NCBI GenBank assembly: GCA_037074615.1
Contig: CM073560.1
Location: forward strand, 8,129,501-8,193,500
DNA from: Leucaena leucocephala
Lineage: Eukaryota > Streptophyta > Magnoliopsida > Fabales > Fabaceae
DNA length: 64,000 nucleotides
Direction: 5' to 3'
The notes under the pieces were generated by a model. It saw nothing but the letters and a program-made list of their open reading frames with translations, was not told where the DNA came from and did not search any database. The position numbers and the translations under genes are program-made. Each line of letters starts with the position of its first letter. The stretch's first letter is position 1. This document shows positions 54,208 to 64,000 of this stretch, one piece after another.

Positions 54208-57134
54208 TGTAATACCCCAATTTTCAGGCCTAGAGACTCAGAAAGTGAGCCTGAAATAGATAGACTATCAGACTCCTTTGAACAGAAGTCCTAAAAACAT
54301 ACAGAGGGTTTTTAGGGACTAAACTGCAAATAAGTCAAAGATCAAGGACTTATAGGTAAATAGTGAAAGTCCCTAAAGATATAGTGGCTATTTATGCAAG
54401 GAAAGGGGTTAAATTACAAAAGAAAGAAAATGTAGGGACTTAGATGTAATTATGAAAAAGTTTAAGGCCAAAAAGAAAAGTAGACAAAAAGGTGGGGTCC
54501 TTAAGTGTAATTTTTGCCAAATAAAAAGGGATTTAATTATAAAGAAGAAAAGTTTCCTGGGGCTAAAGTATAATTAAAGAAAGTCAGGCCGGAAGTGGTT
54601 TGCACTGCCCGACAGCATTTCAGTCCCAAATTCTACCAGAAGGTAGGGCAGGGGACGCCGGGTAACCCAGCCTAATACCGGAATTTTTGAAGACTCCAGA
54701 TAGCCAGAAATGGACTGATCGTCCAAAACATAAAAAAATTCCTACCGGATATCCTAGATCTCAGATATAAGTGAGAAAATACAGGATGATGCGCCTTTAT
54801 GTGGCGGATGTCAGGAAACTGACAGAATACCGATAGGAGGTCTGTAGAAAGATTTATTCACAAAATAGCAAATATAGACGGGAGTGTGAGGCCTCCGGGG
54901 ATCCGGGTAGGAGATTTATCGGTATTTTTAAAGGGGCTGAATGAGATCGGATGACCTCGGTCAGATGACCGTTATGACCCACAGGGATGCCTGAACACAG
55001 TAGGACACTGTATCTGGGAAAAGGAGCCGGTGTCCGGAAAGGTGTATAATCGGTAAATAATAATTAAAATATTTGGTGAACTGTGACAGAGGAAGATTCC
55101 TCGTAATGCGTGCCATATAGTTAATGGACCCAGGAAGCCCAAAAAATGGCGCCATTAGAGTCCCAATAAGGTTCTTGGACTGATAGGTGGGCCAGTGTCC
55201 AGCAGAACCCCGGAAAAGTGTAAAATTACGAAAATGCCCCTGTGTTGTACAAAAAGGGCAGTAGATGAATGAAGGGCATTCTGGTCATTCTGGACAGGCC
55301 CAGAGGTCAAGACATGTCTAAATAAGGTTGACTAGAGCCAGTATAAGCTTTGACCAGGTCCAAAAAGGTGTGAAATGACGATTTTGCCCTTAGGGTTAAA
55401 ATAGGACAAGATAGGGCACCAAGGGCATTTTGGTCATTTCGCAGGGGATCTCTAACTGAGTCTGGACCCAGTATTAAAAAGTTAATGATATAAAGGGTCT
55501 AGATACTAAATGTGAGGTTAGTAGACATAAAAAGGATCTTCAGAAATATCAGATTCAGAAAACGGCACGTTTTTCGAGGCGATGGACCGGGCCGGTACCG
55601 GATTGGACCGGAAAGCTTCCAGAACCTCCAAATTTCGTCACATGAAGCATATGGGTGGTGAGGTGTCCTATGAGGTGTCCCATGAGGTGTCCAGGGTGAT
55701 GCGGTAAAAGGAAATTAAAGAAAATAGTAAATTCCAGGAAAAACCAGGACCACAGGATCATAAGTCTTCCTAATTACAAGATTGCCATTGCTCAACACTA
55801 TAAATACCCCCTAGCTCTTCATTTTCACGCCAAGAAGCATTCTTAGAGGTAGAAAGAAGTTCTTGAGAGAGAAAGTGTGAGGAAGAAAGAAGTAAGGAAG
55901 TTCTGGTGAAGTTGGAAGTAGTAGGGAAGTTCTGAAGCTCTGCTTTTGAGGTAGTAACTAATCCTAGCTCTTATGTAATGTCTTTATGATGTGTTGTTTG
56001 TTGGGTTGGATTGTTGTCTTATATGTTATGCTTGAAGCTCTATTCCAATGCTATGATCATATGTTATTGAATATGGAAGCATGCAGCATACTTATCTGTA
56101 CACAATCACAAGCAAGCACCGTCACTCTGCATTACATATATTGTTATGATTGTTGCTACTGGGATTCTTTTGAATCTCATTCCCATACATAACATTACAG
56201 GGGAGGTTCTATCAAAATGAAATTTGGAAATTTTAAGAGACGCCGTTATGCTGCCGAAATTCCGGCAAGAAAGCAGGAACAGGGAAAGGAACTGATACGT
56301 ACTGTGTACGTAGTGCTGTCTAAGGAGGCTGGAAGTGAGTGGACCCAGCAGGTTCATCCAGTCTTTCCTGGGTACTACGTAGAATGGTAGTTCTCATGAG
56401 GGAATTACCGAATCGGTACAACATCGGTTACTTTCTAAAGAAGAATTGTAGCAGTTATGCTGCCGGATTTTAGACAGTGAAAAGATGTAATAGAAATTTG
56501 AGGGGATTGATCATACACTAATATACAACAGTTGATTATCTAATAATAATTGTTATCTGGCATGTATGACTAATATGTGATGGTTGTATGCATGTGTATG
56601 TGAAGATTGAATGCTGAAAATAGGTTCAGTGAACAGTAACTCGTGAGGACCTATGCATGTTTGATAAATCATTAAACATAGTAAATGATTTAATTAATGC
56701 ACTAAATTTTTATGGTAAAAATTATATATACTAAGCTTTAATTTGATATATAGAATGCCCCATTTAGATGTCTATACGAAAGGATATAAATTACCAAAGA
56801 TGAAACCAGAATGCTGGATTCAGGAGAAAATCACTGGATGAATAGTAACTTTGAAACGTTTACCCACGATGAATTGGTCAAGTAATGGACAACCAATGAT
56901 TTTCCCTGAAATATAATTGAGTTAGCTTCATGTAGCACTTTGAACCACTTCGTTTTGATTTTTCTAGAATTAGTTATGATTTTTCAAAGTCAAGTCGCTC
57001 ATCTGGAATTTGCCACAGTGAACAGTACCGAAAGAGTAGAATTCCAGAGTGATAGTTTGGACTTCTATAACCCTGAAAGTGGTTCCAAATGCTACTAAAT
57101 GGTTTCTAAGATGTATAAAAATAAGGATGTGACA
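54208..57134 (+). mobile_element. Solo LTR (2927 bp) with intact target duplication
   Basis: Starts TGTAATACCCC and ends AAGGATGTGACA, flanked by TCCGG at 54203-54207 and 57135-57139; the host LTR reads on across it. No internal region, PBS or polypurine tract, so it arose by recombination between the two LTRs of a complete element. The fragment at 16126-16405 belongs to the same subfamily. Confidence 0.93.
55799..55806 (+). promoter_or_regulatory. TATA box of the solo LTR
   Basis: TATAAATA followed by a C run. Confidence 0.7.
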
Positions 57135-58100
57135 TCCGGATATGTGTATAAACGGTGAATAATAGATAAAATATTCAATAATCATTGAAAAGGGAGGATT
57201 CCTCGTAATACGTGCCATGAAGGTAATGGACCCTGAGAGGCCCAATAATGGCGCCAACAAAGGCCCATTAAGACCCTTGGACTGATAGGTGGGCCAGTGT
57301 CCAGCAGAACCCCGAAAAAGTGCGAAATTACGAAAATGCCCTTGTCTTGTACTAAAGGGTAACAGATGAATGAAGGGCATTTTGATCATTCTGGACAGGC
57401 CCAGAAGCCAAAGCACATACAGATAAAGTTACTTAGAGTCAGTATATACCCTGACAAAGTACAGAAGGGTATGAAATGACAATTTTACCCTTAGGGTTAA
57501 AATAGTGCAAGAAAGGGCACTCAAGGGTATTTTGGTAATTTGCCAAGGGCTATTTCTTGGGAATCGAGCCATCAGAGTACTTGAGCTTGATCAGGATCCA
57601 AGATAACATTCCCAAAGCCCAAAAACGTAGGCCCAATAATGTGTGGGGAAAAGTGGCATTAAAATACTATTTTAATGCTGTTTCAATAAAATAAAGTTAC
57701 TCTGTCGACACGATAACTGAGGAGATGATCAGATAAAGTCCTGGACTTATTTGGATAGCATTGGAAGGCGTGAAAGGTCCCTTCCAGATGCCACATGGTG
57801 TCATCTTAGAGGGAGAAGAAAAGTTAAGGACATGTGGCACAATCTTAGCCGGTGAGTCCAGTTTATGGGAAATCGGACCGGACCGGTACTGGATTGGACT
57901 GGAGATGTTGAGTCAGCTGATGAGGTGTCCAGGAATTGTGACATATGAAGAATGTGGCGATGAGGTGTCCCATGAGGTGGCCTTGAGATGATGTCATGCA
58001 TGATGCAGTAAAAGGAATAAAAGAAAATAGGAAATTCCGGAAAAACCAGGACCACAAGTTCATATGGCTTCAAAATTACAAGAATGCCATTGACCAAAAC

Positions 58101-58108
58101 TATAAATA
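58101..58108 (+). promoter_or_regulatory. TATA box of the 3' LTR
   Basis: TATAAATA followed by a C run. Confidence 0.72.
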
Positions 58109-59433
58109 CCCCCCTTTCTCTTCATTATGCACGTCCAAGCATGAGAAAGAGAGAGAAAGAAGAGAGAAAAGGAGAAGGAAAGGAAGAAAGAAAGGAAGTT
58201 CTGGCAGAGCTGGAAGCAGAATAGAGATAGTAGAGTTCTGCTAAGCTTTTGAGGTAGTAACTAATCCTAACTTTTATGTAATGGCTTTGTGATTTATTGT
58301 GCTATTGTTTGGTTGGATTGTTGTCTTATATGTTATGTCTGAATCTCTGCTATAATGCTATGATCATATGTTATTAAGCATGGAAGCATGCGACATACTT
58401 ATCTGCACACAATCACAAGCAAGCACTGTCACTCTGCATTACATATATTGTTATGATTGTTGCTACTGAGATTCCCCCGAATCTCATCCCAATAAGTAAC
58501 TCATTATAGGGGAGGTTATGTCAAAGTGAATTTTGGGAATTTTAAGAGACGCCGTTATGCTGCCGAAATTATAACAAGATCAGGAGAGAAGCTGATACGT
58601 ACTGTGTATGTAGGTACTGTCTAAGGAGGCTGGAAGTGAGTGGACCTAGCCGGTTCATCCAGTCTTTCCTGGGTACTTACATAGAATGGTAGTTCTCACG
58701 GGAATTACCGAATCGGTACAAGATCAGTTAGTTTCTGAAGATGAAGCGTAGCGGTTATGCTGCCGGATTTCAGGCAGGAAATGATGTAATAGAAATATGA
58801 GGATTTCATGCATACCCTGATGTATAATGACTTGTTATTTAATAAACATATTGTTTGGCATGTTTGACTGATATATGATGGGTGTATGCATATGTATGCA
58901 AAGTTGATTGATGGAAATTACCACTGTGAATAGTAACACATGGTGATATGATAATGTTTGATAAATAATTAAAAATAGTAAATGGATGAATAAATGTATA
59001 AAATTTTTATGGTAAATATTATACATACCAAGATTTAATTTGATATATAAAATGTCTCATTTGGATGTCTACACATGAAGATATGAATTATCAAAGTTGG
59101 GACCAGAATGCTTGATTCAGGAGAAAAACGTTGGATGAACAGTAAAGTTGTGACGTTGACTGACGTTGACTAGGTCAATGAATGCCCAACAAGTTATTTT
59201 TATCTGAAAGATAATTGAGTTAGATTCAATTGGCAATTTTAACCACTTCATTTTGATTTTTTTATAATTAGTTATGATTTTTCGAAATCAGGTCACTCAT
59301 CTGAAATTTACATAGTGAACAGTACTCGATAAGAGTAAAACTCCAGATTGAGAAACTGGACTTCAATGACCTTGAAAGTGGTTCTAAATGTTACCAAATG
59401 GTCCCTAAGACATACAAAATTAAGGATGTTTCA

Positions 59434-59788
59434 TCATACCTCTTGGCCCGCTTGATTCCATAGTCGTGACCTAACTATCCTTCTGTCGCAACTTAATGCC
59501 TTCTGCGCTCATTAGTCGCGACCTCATCACTTTGTAGTCGCAACCAGGCTCATTTTGCCTATTAGTCGTAACCCACACATCTTCCAGTCGCGTCTAGACC
59601 TTTTTTTAAAACTTAGTCGCGACCACACTACTTTATCGTCGCGACCAAACCGGTCAACTCTTGACTCTGCAACCTTTGACCTTCATATTTCCCTAAATGG
59701 CCATTCTATCCCTTAGAACTTTCATAAATCCCTATACCTTTGCTTTCTCACAGCTTAGTACCTGAAAACTCTTTGTGTGTCTCTGGGT
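59434..59788 (-). repeat. Element E: 3' LTR, right part
   Basis: Continues E's LTR after the TCATA duplication, with GTCGCGAC array 12. It does not reach the expected LTR start: it stops within 'tctctggg', where internal sequence takes over, so LTR start and polypurine tract are deleted. Confidence 0.75.
59463..59645 (-). repeat. GTCGCGAC array 12 (element E LTR)
   Basis: Copies at 59463, 59485, 59515, 59537, 59565, 59587, 59616 and 59638; intervals 22, 30, 22, 28, 22, 29, 22. Confidence 0.88.
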
Positions 59789-59899
59789 GAGTTTATCAAC
59801 TAGTGAGCTTTCTCACCTTAACTTCGTCTTTGGTATTTATCTTCCCAAAGAGATACTACATTGTATTCATATCTTCATGGCTCATTACTTTCCTTAGGC

Positions 59900-60055
59900 T
59901 AGGTCTAACTGTGACCTTGGATCTAACTGCGATCAACCGTTAGCCTTTTTAGAACCTAACTGCGACTCTTAAACTGTCAGGATCTAACTGCGACCCTGGA
60001 GCCATGCTAGAATCTAACTGTGACCCTCCAAAATCTAACTGTGATTCTATTGTCC
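59900..60055 (-). other. Stem-loop array with constant loop (inverted copy)
   Basis: Plus-strand TAACTG[C/T] loops between GGTC/GACC, GATC/GATC, GGATC/GACCC and AATC/GATT stems, with some units decayed. Same unit type as at 3027-3174. Confidence 0.6.
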
Positions 60056-61505
60056 TATATTATCTCTTGAAGATCTTAAACCAACAAACTAAGTTATAGG
60101 GTTAACTGCTTCCACTGTTGATAACTTGATAAAATATATTCAGTAGCCTCATATTATTTACCTAGACTTTACTTATTTTCTTGCTTACTCAGGAGTTCCT
60201 CCTTATCTTTCTTACTTTACTGTGGCTTACCATGCCTTATACAATCATGGTCTAACCACCTGCCATTGCATTCTGCTGCTATGGCCTCATCATAACTTCT
60301 TATTTGAATCTGTGCTCTAACTACGAGCCATTTAAACTATGCTCTAACTGCGAACCATTTAAACTATGCTCTATCTAAGAGCCATCTGTTTCAGATCCAA
60401 CTCTTATATGAAGAGTGATCTAAAAATAATCTCTTTACCATTATCTGCTCTTCTTTCTGTATATCATTCCCTTTAATAGAAATGGCCCTGAGTACTGTAT
60501 TCACAAGCCTATAGAAATACCTGAGTAACCCCAATCATGCTATAACTGACTGTCCCACTTACTGAGACTTGTCTGTCATTCTGGGCATATTCCTATTGCA
60601 TATGACGTATGGTATGGGAGCAACATACTTTTCTCATAACTTTCTCATATCATATATACTCATATATACTCTACCCTGCATATACTGCAAAAGGGAGTAT
60701 TCATTCATCATAACATACTCTAACATGCATGTCATCACATGACCACTGCAAGGAGATGCAACTATTCATCATAACTTATGGCAACATAAGCCATATCATC
60801 ATCATAATTTGCTCAACCATCTATCGCACCCTGCAATTAGGTACAACATTTTTATTTTAGGGTTCTCATCTGACCAGTTCATTTATCTTAGGCTGCCATA
60901 TTGCCCCCTTTACCAAGGTATAGACTCAACCCTTCCTTACTCTATAGGGAATAGGGAAGTACTTTATCTTTTAAACTGTGGCTACCTCTCTACTATCTCT
61001 TAACTGTATCTGTCTATCTATCAGTCCCAGTCTATTCTTGACCGAACTGCGGTTCCTTATTAGTCTTTCCCCTGATCCTAGCGAACTTGAGTCGCATGGA
61101 TCTCATTCATCATTTTTTACTATCACTTCTGTTCTCTAGGGTACTCTGCCCTAGGTCTACTACTTCTCCGTGATGGAATCCCTCTGCTTAGGGAACATTA
61201 GCTCTTTATCTCTTAACCATCACGTCTATAGCCTTAGGCCATGTCCTAGGATCATTTCCTAGGCAAATCTCAATTAACTCTTAGGTCTTCTATTCAGACT
61301 AGCTGAATAAAACCTTTTCAATGTAGATCTACTCCTAGTCATCATATAGAGGATCTACTTTTAAACATCGTCTTAAACTGATCTTCTGTATCTCAGTACT
61401 TTGTATTGTCTGGCTTGATCATGTGTTATACCAATCCTCTAGTCGATGGACTTTAGCGAGGCTGGTACCTTCATTCTTATTATCATATGGCCTCTACTAA
61501 CTTTT

Positions 61506-61826
61506 GTCGCGACCTAAGAACTTCATAGTCGCAATCCTCTGTGACTTTTAGTCACGACCATAGCACTTTACTCGTCATGACCAGGCATCTCTGTGTCCTT
61601 TAGTGGCAACCTATATCTTATACCATCGCGACCTGGACTCCTTTACACTAGTCACGTACTGCAACATTACTCGTCGCGACCATAGGTCTTCTCACGTCGT
61701 AACCTTTAACTCTTCTGTACATAGTCGTGACACAAGACCCTTCTCGTCGCAACCTCAACTCTCTGTGATTATTAGTCAAGACCTTTCAATATACTCGTCG
61801 CGACCTACACCCATATTAGTCTCGAC
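61506..61826 (-). repeat. GTCGCGAC array 13 (element E internal region)
   Basis: Fourteen copies; intervals 22, 23, 23, 29, 22, 26, 22, 23, 28, 22, 29, 22, 22. Many CpG-transition variants. Confidence 0.85.
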
Positions 61827-62000
61827 TTGAGCGTCATCATTTCATACTCTAGGGGAAATAACCTTCCTAATTCATATTTCTAACTCATTTAAACATTAAT
61901 TCTAACTATTTCAGAGCATCACTGAGCCAGAACCTTCTGTTTTATGCCAGAATCTTATGCTTTGAGCTAGAGTCCTTTCTGGTCTAGCCAGAACCTTTTA

Positions 62001-62011
62001 CTCTGATACCA
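62001..62011 (-). promoter_or_regulatory. Primer binding site of element E
   Basis: Minus-strand TGGTATCAGAG beside the LTR end at 62014. Confidence 0.8.
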
Positions 62012-62013
62012 AA

Positions 62014-62656
62014 TAAAACATCCTTACTTTCCTAGCTCCATCTTCTCCAAACCAGCACCCTGGCATGCAGCTTTCCTTAACCTTTGATATGAGGTTCCAC
62101 CTTTTCATAGGTTAGAGCCTATACATATCATAATAATATTTTATTATTATCTTATCCAGCATAACTCCACTTAACTCAAGCTTATCTTGAGATAATACCC
62201 CTATCCTGTTCCTCCCCTAACTTCCTTTCTATCCACGGCTAACCTTATAGAGAGAGATATTTCTCTATTCTGGCTACTGAATTCATAAGAGTAATACTCT
62301 AATTTATTAAAGTAGGGACTAGAATAAATTACCTTATTCCCAAGCTCTTTAGGTTGCTCCTAGCTCAGCCAGAACTCCTTCTTCCTCTTTCTTTCCTTCT
62401 CTTCTTTTCTCTCTTTCTCTTTCTCTCTCTTCTCTCTACTCCTTCTCTTATTCTTGGCATGGAATGGAATGGCAAGGGGTAGGGGTATTTATAGTGGAGG
62501 CAAAGTGGAATGGATGGCTCAGATCAAATCTCGATGAATGGCTCAGATCGCTTGCTTCCTCAAGAAGCTTTACTTTCCTCATCATGATGACATCATCAAC
62601 CCCAATGACTCATCACTTATGACATCATGCTAGGGACACCTCACATGCTTAGGTGG
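62014..62656 (-). repeat. Element E: 5' LTR, end part
   Basis: Matches 45273 onward (roughly 95% or more by eye). Its terminal TG has become TA (TAAAACATCC). It is interrupted at 62657 by another LTR; the rest lies outside the window. TATA box at 62486. Confidence 0.82.
62486..62493 (-). promoter_or_regulatory. TATA box of element E 5' LTR
   Basis: Minus-strand TATAAATA before a C run. Confidence 0.7.
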
Positions 62657-64000
62657 TGAAACATCCTTACTTTCCTATGTCTTAGGGACCATTTGGTAGC
62701 ATTTAGAACCACTTTCAAGGTCATTGAAGTCCAATTTCTCAATCTAGAGTTTTACTCTTATCGAGTACTGTTCACTGTGTAAATTCCAGATGAGTGACAT
62801 GACTTCGAAAAATCATAACTAATTATAGGAAAATCGAAATGAAGTGGTTCAAATTTCTAATTTAAGCTAACTCAATTATCTTTTAGGGAAAAATAACTCG
62901 TTGGCAATTCATTGATTAAGTAACGTTAGTCAACGTTAAAACTTTACTGTTCATCCAACGTTTTTCTCCTGAATCCAGCATTCTGGTCCCAACTTTGATA
63001 ATTTATATCTCCTTGTGTAGACATCCAAATGAGACGTTTTATATATCAAATTGAAGCTTGGTATGTCTACTATTTACCATAAAAATGTCTTACATTTATT
63101 AATCCATTTACTATTTTTAATTATTTATCAAACATTATCATGTCACTACGTGTTATTGTTCACAGTGGCAAATTCCAGCACTCAACTTTGCAAACGTATG
63201 CATACAATCATCATATATCAGTCAAACATGCCAAACATCGAGATAACCATGTCAAACATGCCGTACACAGTACGTATCAACTCCTTTCTCTACTATTGCC
63301 ATCTTGTCATAATTTCGGCAGTATAACGGCGTCTCTTAAAATTCCCAGAATTCATTTTGACATAACCTCCCCTATAATGGTTTACTTATTGGGATGAGAT
63401 TCGGGGGAATCTCAGTAGCAACAATCATAACAATATATGTAATGCAGAGTGACAGTGCTTGCTTGTGATTGTGTACAGATAAGTATGCTGCGTGCTTTCA
63501 TACTCAATAACATATGAACATAGCATTGTAGTAGAGCTTCAGGCATAACATATAAGGCAACAATCCAACCAAACAATAGCACAACAAATCACAAAGCCAT
63601 TACATAAAAGCTAGGATTAGTTACTACCTCAAAGGCTTAGCAGAACTCTACTATCTCTATTCTGCTTCCAGCTCCGCCAGAACTTCCTTTCTTTCTTTCT
63701 TTCTCTCACTTTCTCTCTCTAGCACTTCCTCCTCTCTCTTAAAGGCCCTTGGCCGTGCTGCATATGAAGCAAGGGGGTATTTATAGTTTCCTTCAATGGC
63801 ATTCCTGTAATTTTGAAGCCATATGAACTTGTGGTCCTGGTTTTTCCGGAATTTCCTATTTTTCTTTATTCCTTTTACTGTATCATGCATGACATCATCC
63901 CAAGGGCACCTCGTGAGACACCTCATATGCCACATGGAAAAATTGCAAGCTCTTGGGATACCTTATCAGCTGACTCAGCAGTTCCAGTCCAATCCAATAC
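62657..64000 (-). repeat. LTR inserted in element E, running off the window
   Basis: Starts (plus strand) TGAAACATCC at 62657 and matches the inverted 3' part of the LTR at 29385-32986. The left target site would be GGTGG (62652-62656). Whether it is solo or part of a full element cannot be seen. Confidence 0.82.
63778..63785 (-). promoter_or_regulatory. TATA box
   Basis: Minus-strand TATAAATA before a C run. Confidence 0.7.

Larger units (their letters stand above)
46214..59433 (+). mobile_element. TR-GAG-like element nested in E
   Basis: Starts TGTAACACCC at 46214 and ends GGATGTTTCA at 59433, with the target duplication TCATA on both sides (46209-46213 and 59434-59438). Parts: a damaged 5' LTR, gag, a LARD-type noncoding region, a polypurine tract, and a 3' LTR that itself holds a solo LTR. 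With gag but no pol it fits the TR-GAG type of non-autonomous elements. The PBS is lost with the end of the 5' LTR. Confidence 0.88.
53389..59433 (+). repeat. 3' LTR of the TR-GAG-like element, split by a solo LTR
   Basis: Starts TGTAACACCCC after the polypurine tract and ends GGATGTTTCA. Removing the nested 2927 bp and one TCCGG leaves about 3.1 kb. It has no GTCGCGAC array. The TATA box is at 58101. Confidence 0.88.
59789..62013 (-). other. Element E internal region (noncoding)
   Basis: On the minus strand: PBS at 62001-62011, leader hairpins, GTCGCGAC array 13, hairpin arrays (60310-60430 and 59900-60055), then the deletion junction. No coding frame and no knuckle remnant found. Confidence 0.8.

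Noticed and set aside
1..64000. Host genes, tRNA or rRNA genes
   Set aside because: No open frame outside the transposable elements has a recognisable domain, and I saw no tRNA or rRNA sequence beyond primer-site matches.

Overview
This is plant nuclear DNA made almost wholly of transposable elements, with no host gene that I can support. It reads as dicot-type heterochromatin. The evidence is an Athila-lineage Ty3/gypsy element primed by tRNA-Asp, a family of long-LTR elements primed by initiator tRNA-Met, a CACTA transposon with PF13963-type and DUF4218-type transposase pieces, and a Harbinger-like MITE. I saw no rRNA, tRNA, CRISPR or prokaryotic signals. The species cannot be named from this.

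Layout. 1-6447: a young non-autonomous LTR element (LARD1, plus strand; its 5' LTR is cut by the window edge), inserted in the 3' region of an Athila element. 6448-15629: that Athila element (minus strand), with gag and pol in one frame broken by two amber codons and one late frameshift, then PBS and 5' LTR. It is itself inserted in a chromovirus reverse transcriptase whose remnant is at 15630-16125. 16126-26404: an LTR tail, then a minus-strand chain LTR-internal-LTR-internal-LTR, with a MITE in the first LTR. 26405-32986: a left-truncated LARD internal region and its 3' LTR. 33048-38862: a CACTA element carrying two tandem copies of a small coiled-coil gene, its transposase gene split by an LTR. 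38863-40890: two partial LTRs. 40891-45272: an old AT-rich relative (D) with a decayed gag. 45273-46213 plus 59434-62656: element E (minus). E holds a gag-bearing element (46214-59433, target duplication TCATA), which in turn holds a solo LTR (54208-57134, target duplication TCCGG). 62657-64000: another minus-strand LTR inserted in E's 5' LTR.

The long-LTR elements form one family: LTRs start TGTAACAyCC and end GGATGTkwCA, the PBS is TGGTATCAGAGC, and a TATAAATA box is followed by C-rich DNA. Most copies have no coding sequence (LARD-like). One carries a recognisable chromovirus-type gag with CCHC knuckles (TR-GAG-like), and several keep a decayed second knuckle, so the family probably descends from a gag-pol chromovirus and depends on proteins supplied by others.

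Two structures stand out. First, about 120 copies of the 8-bp palindrome GTCGCGAC (or near variants) lie in 13 arrays, with start-to-start spacing mostly exactly 22 or 29 bp and otherwise unlike spacers. They occur in LARD LTRs, LARD internal regions, and the LTR, 5' leader, 3' region and pol reading frame of the unrelated Athila element. Second, the LARD internal regions carry runs of mini-hairpins with a constant 7-nt loop (GCAGTTA) and stems that change while staying paired. Both look like sites read by a protein or as RNA structure rather than ordinary satellite DNA.
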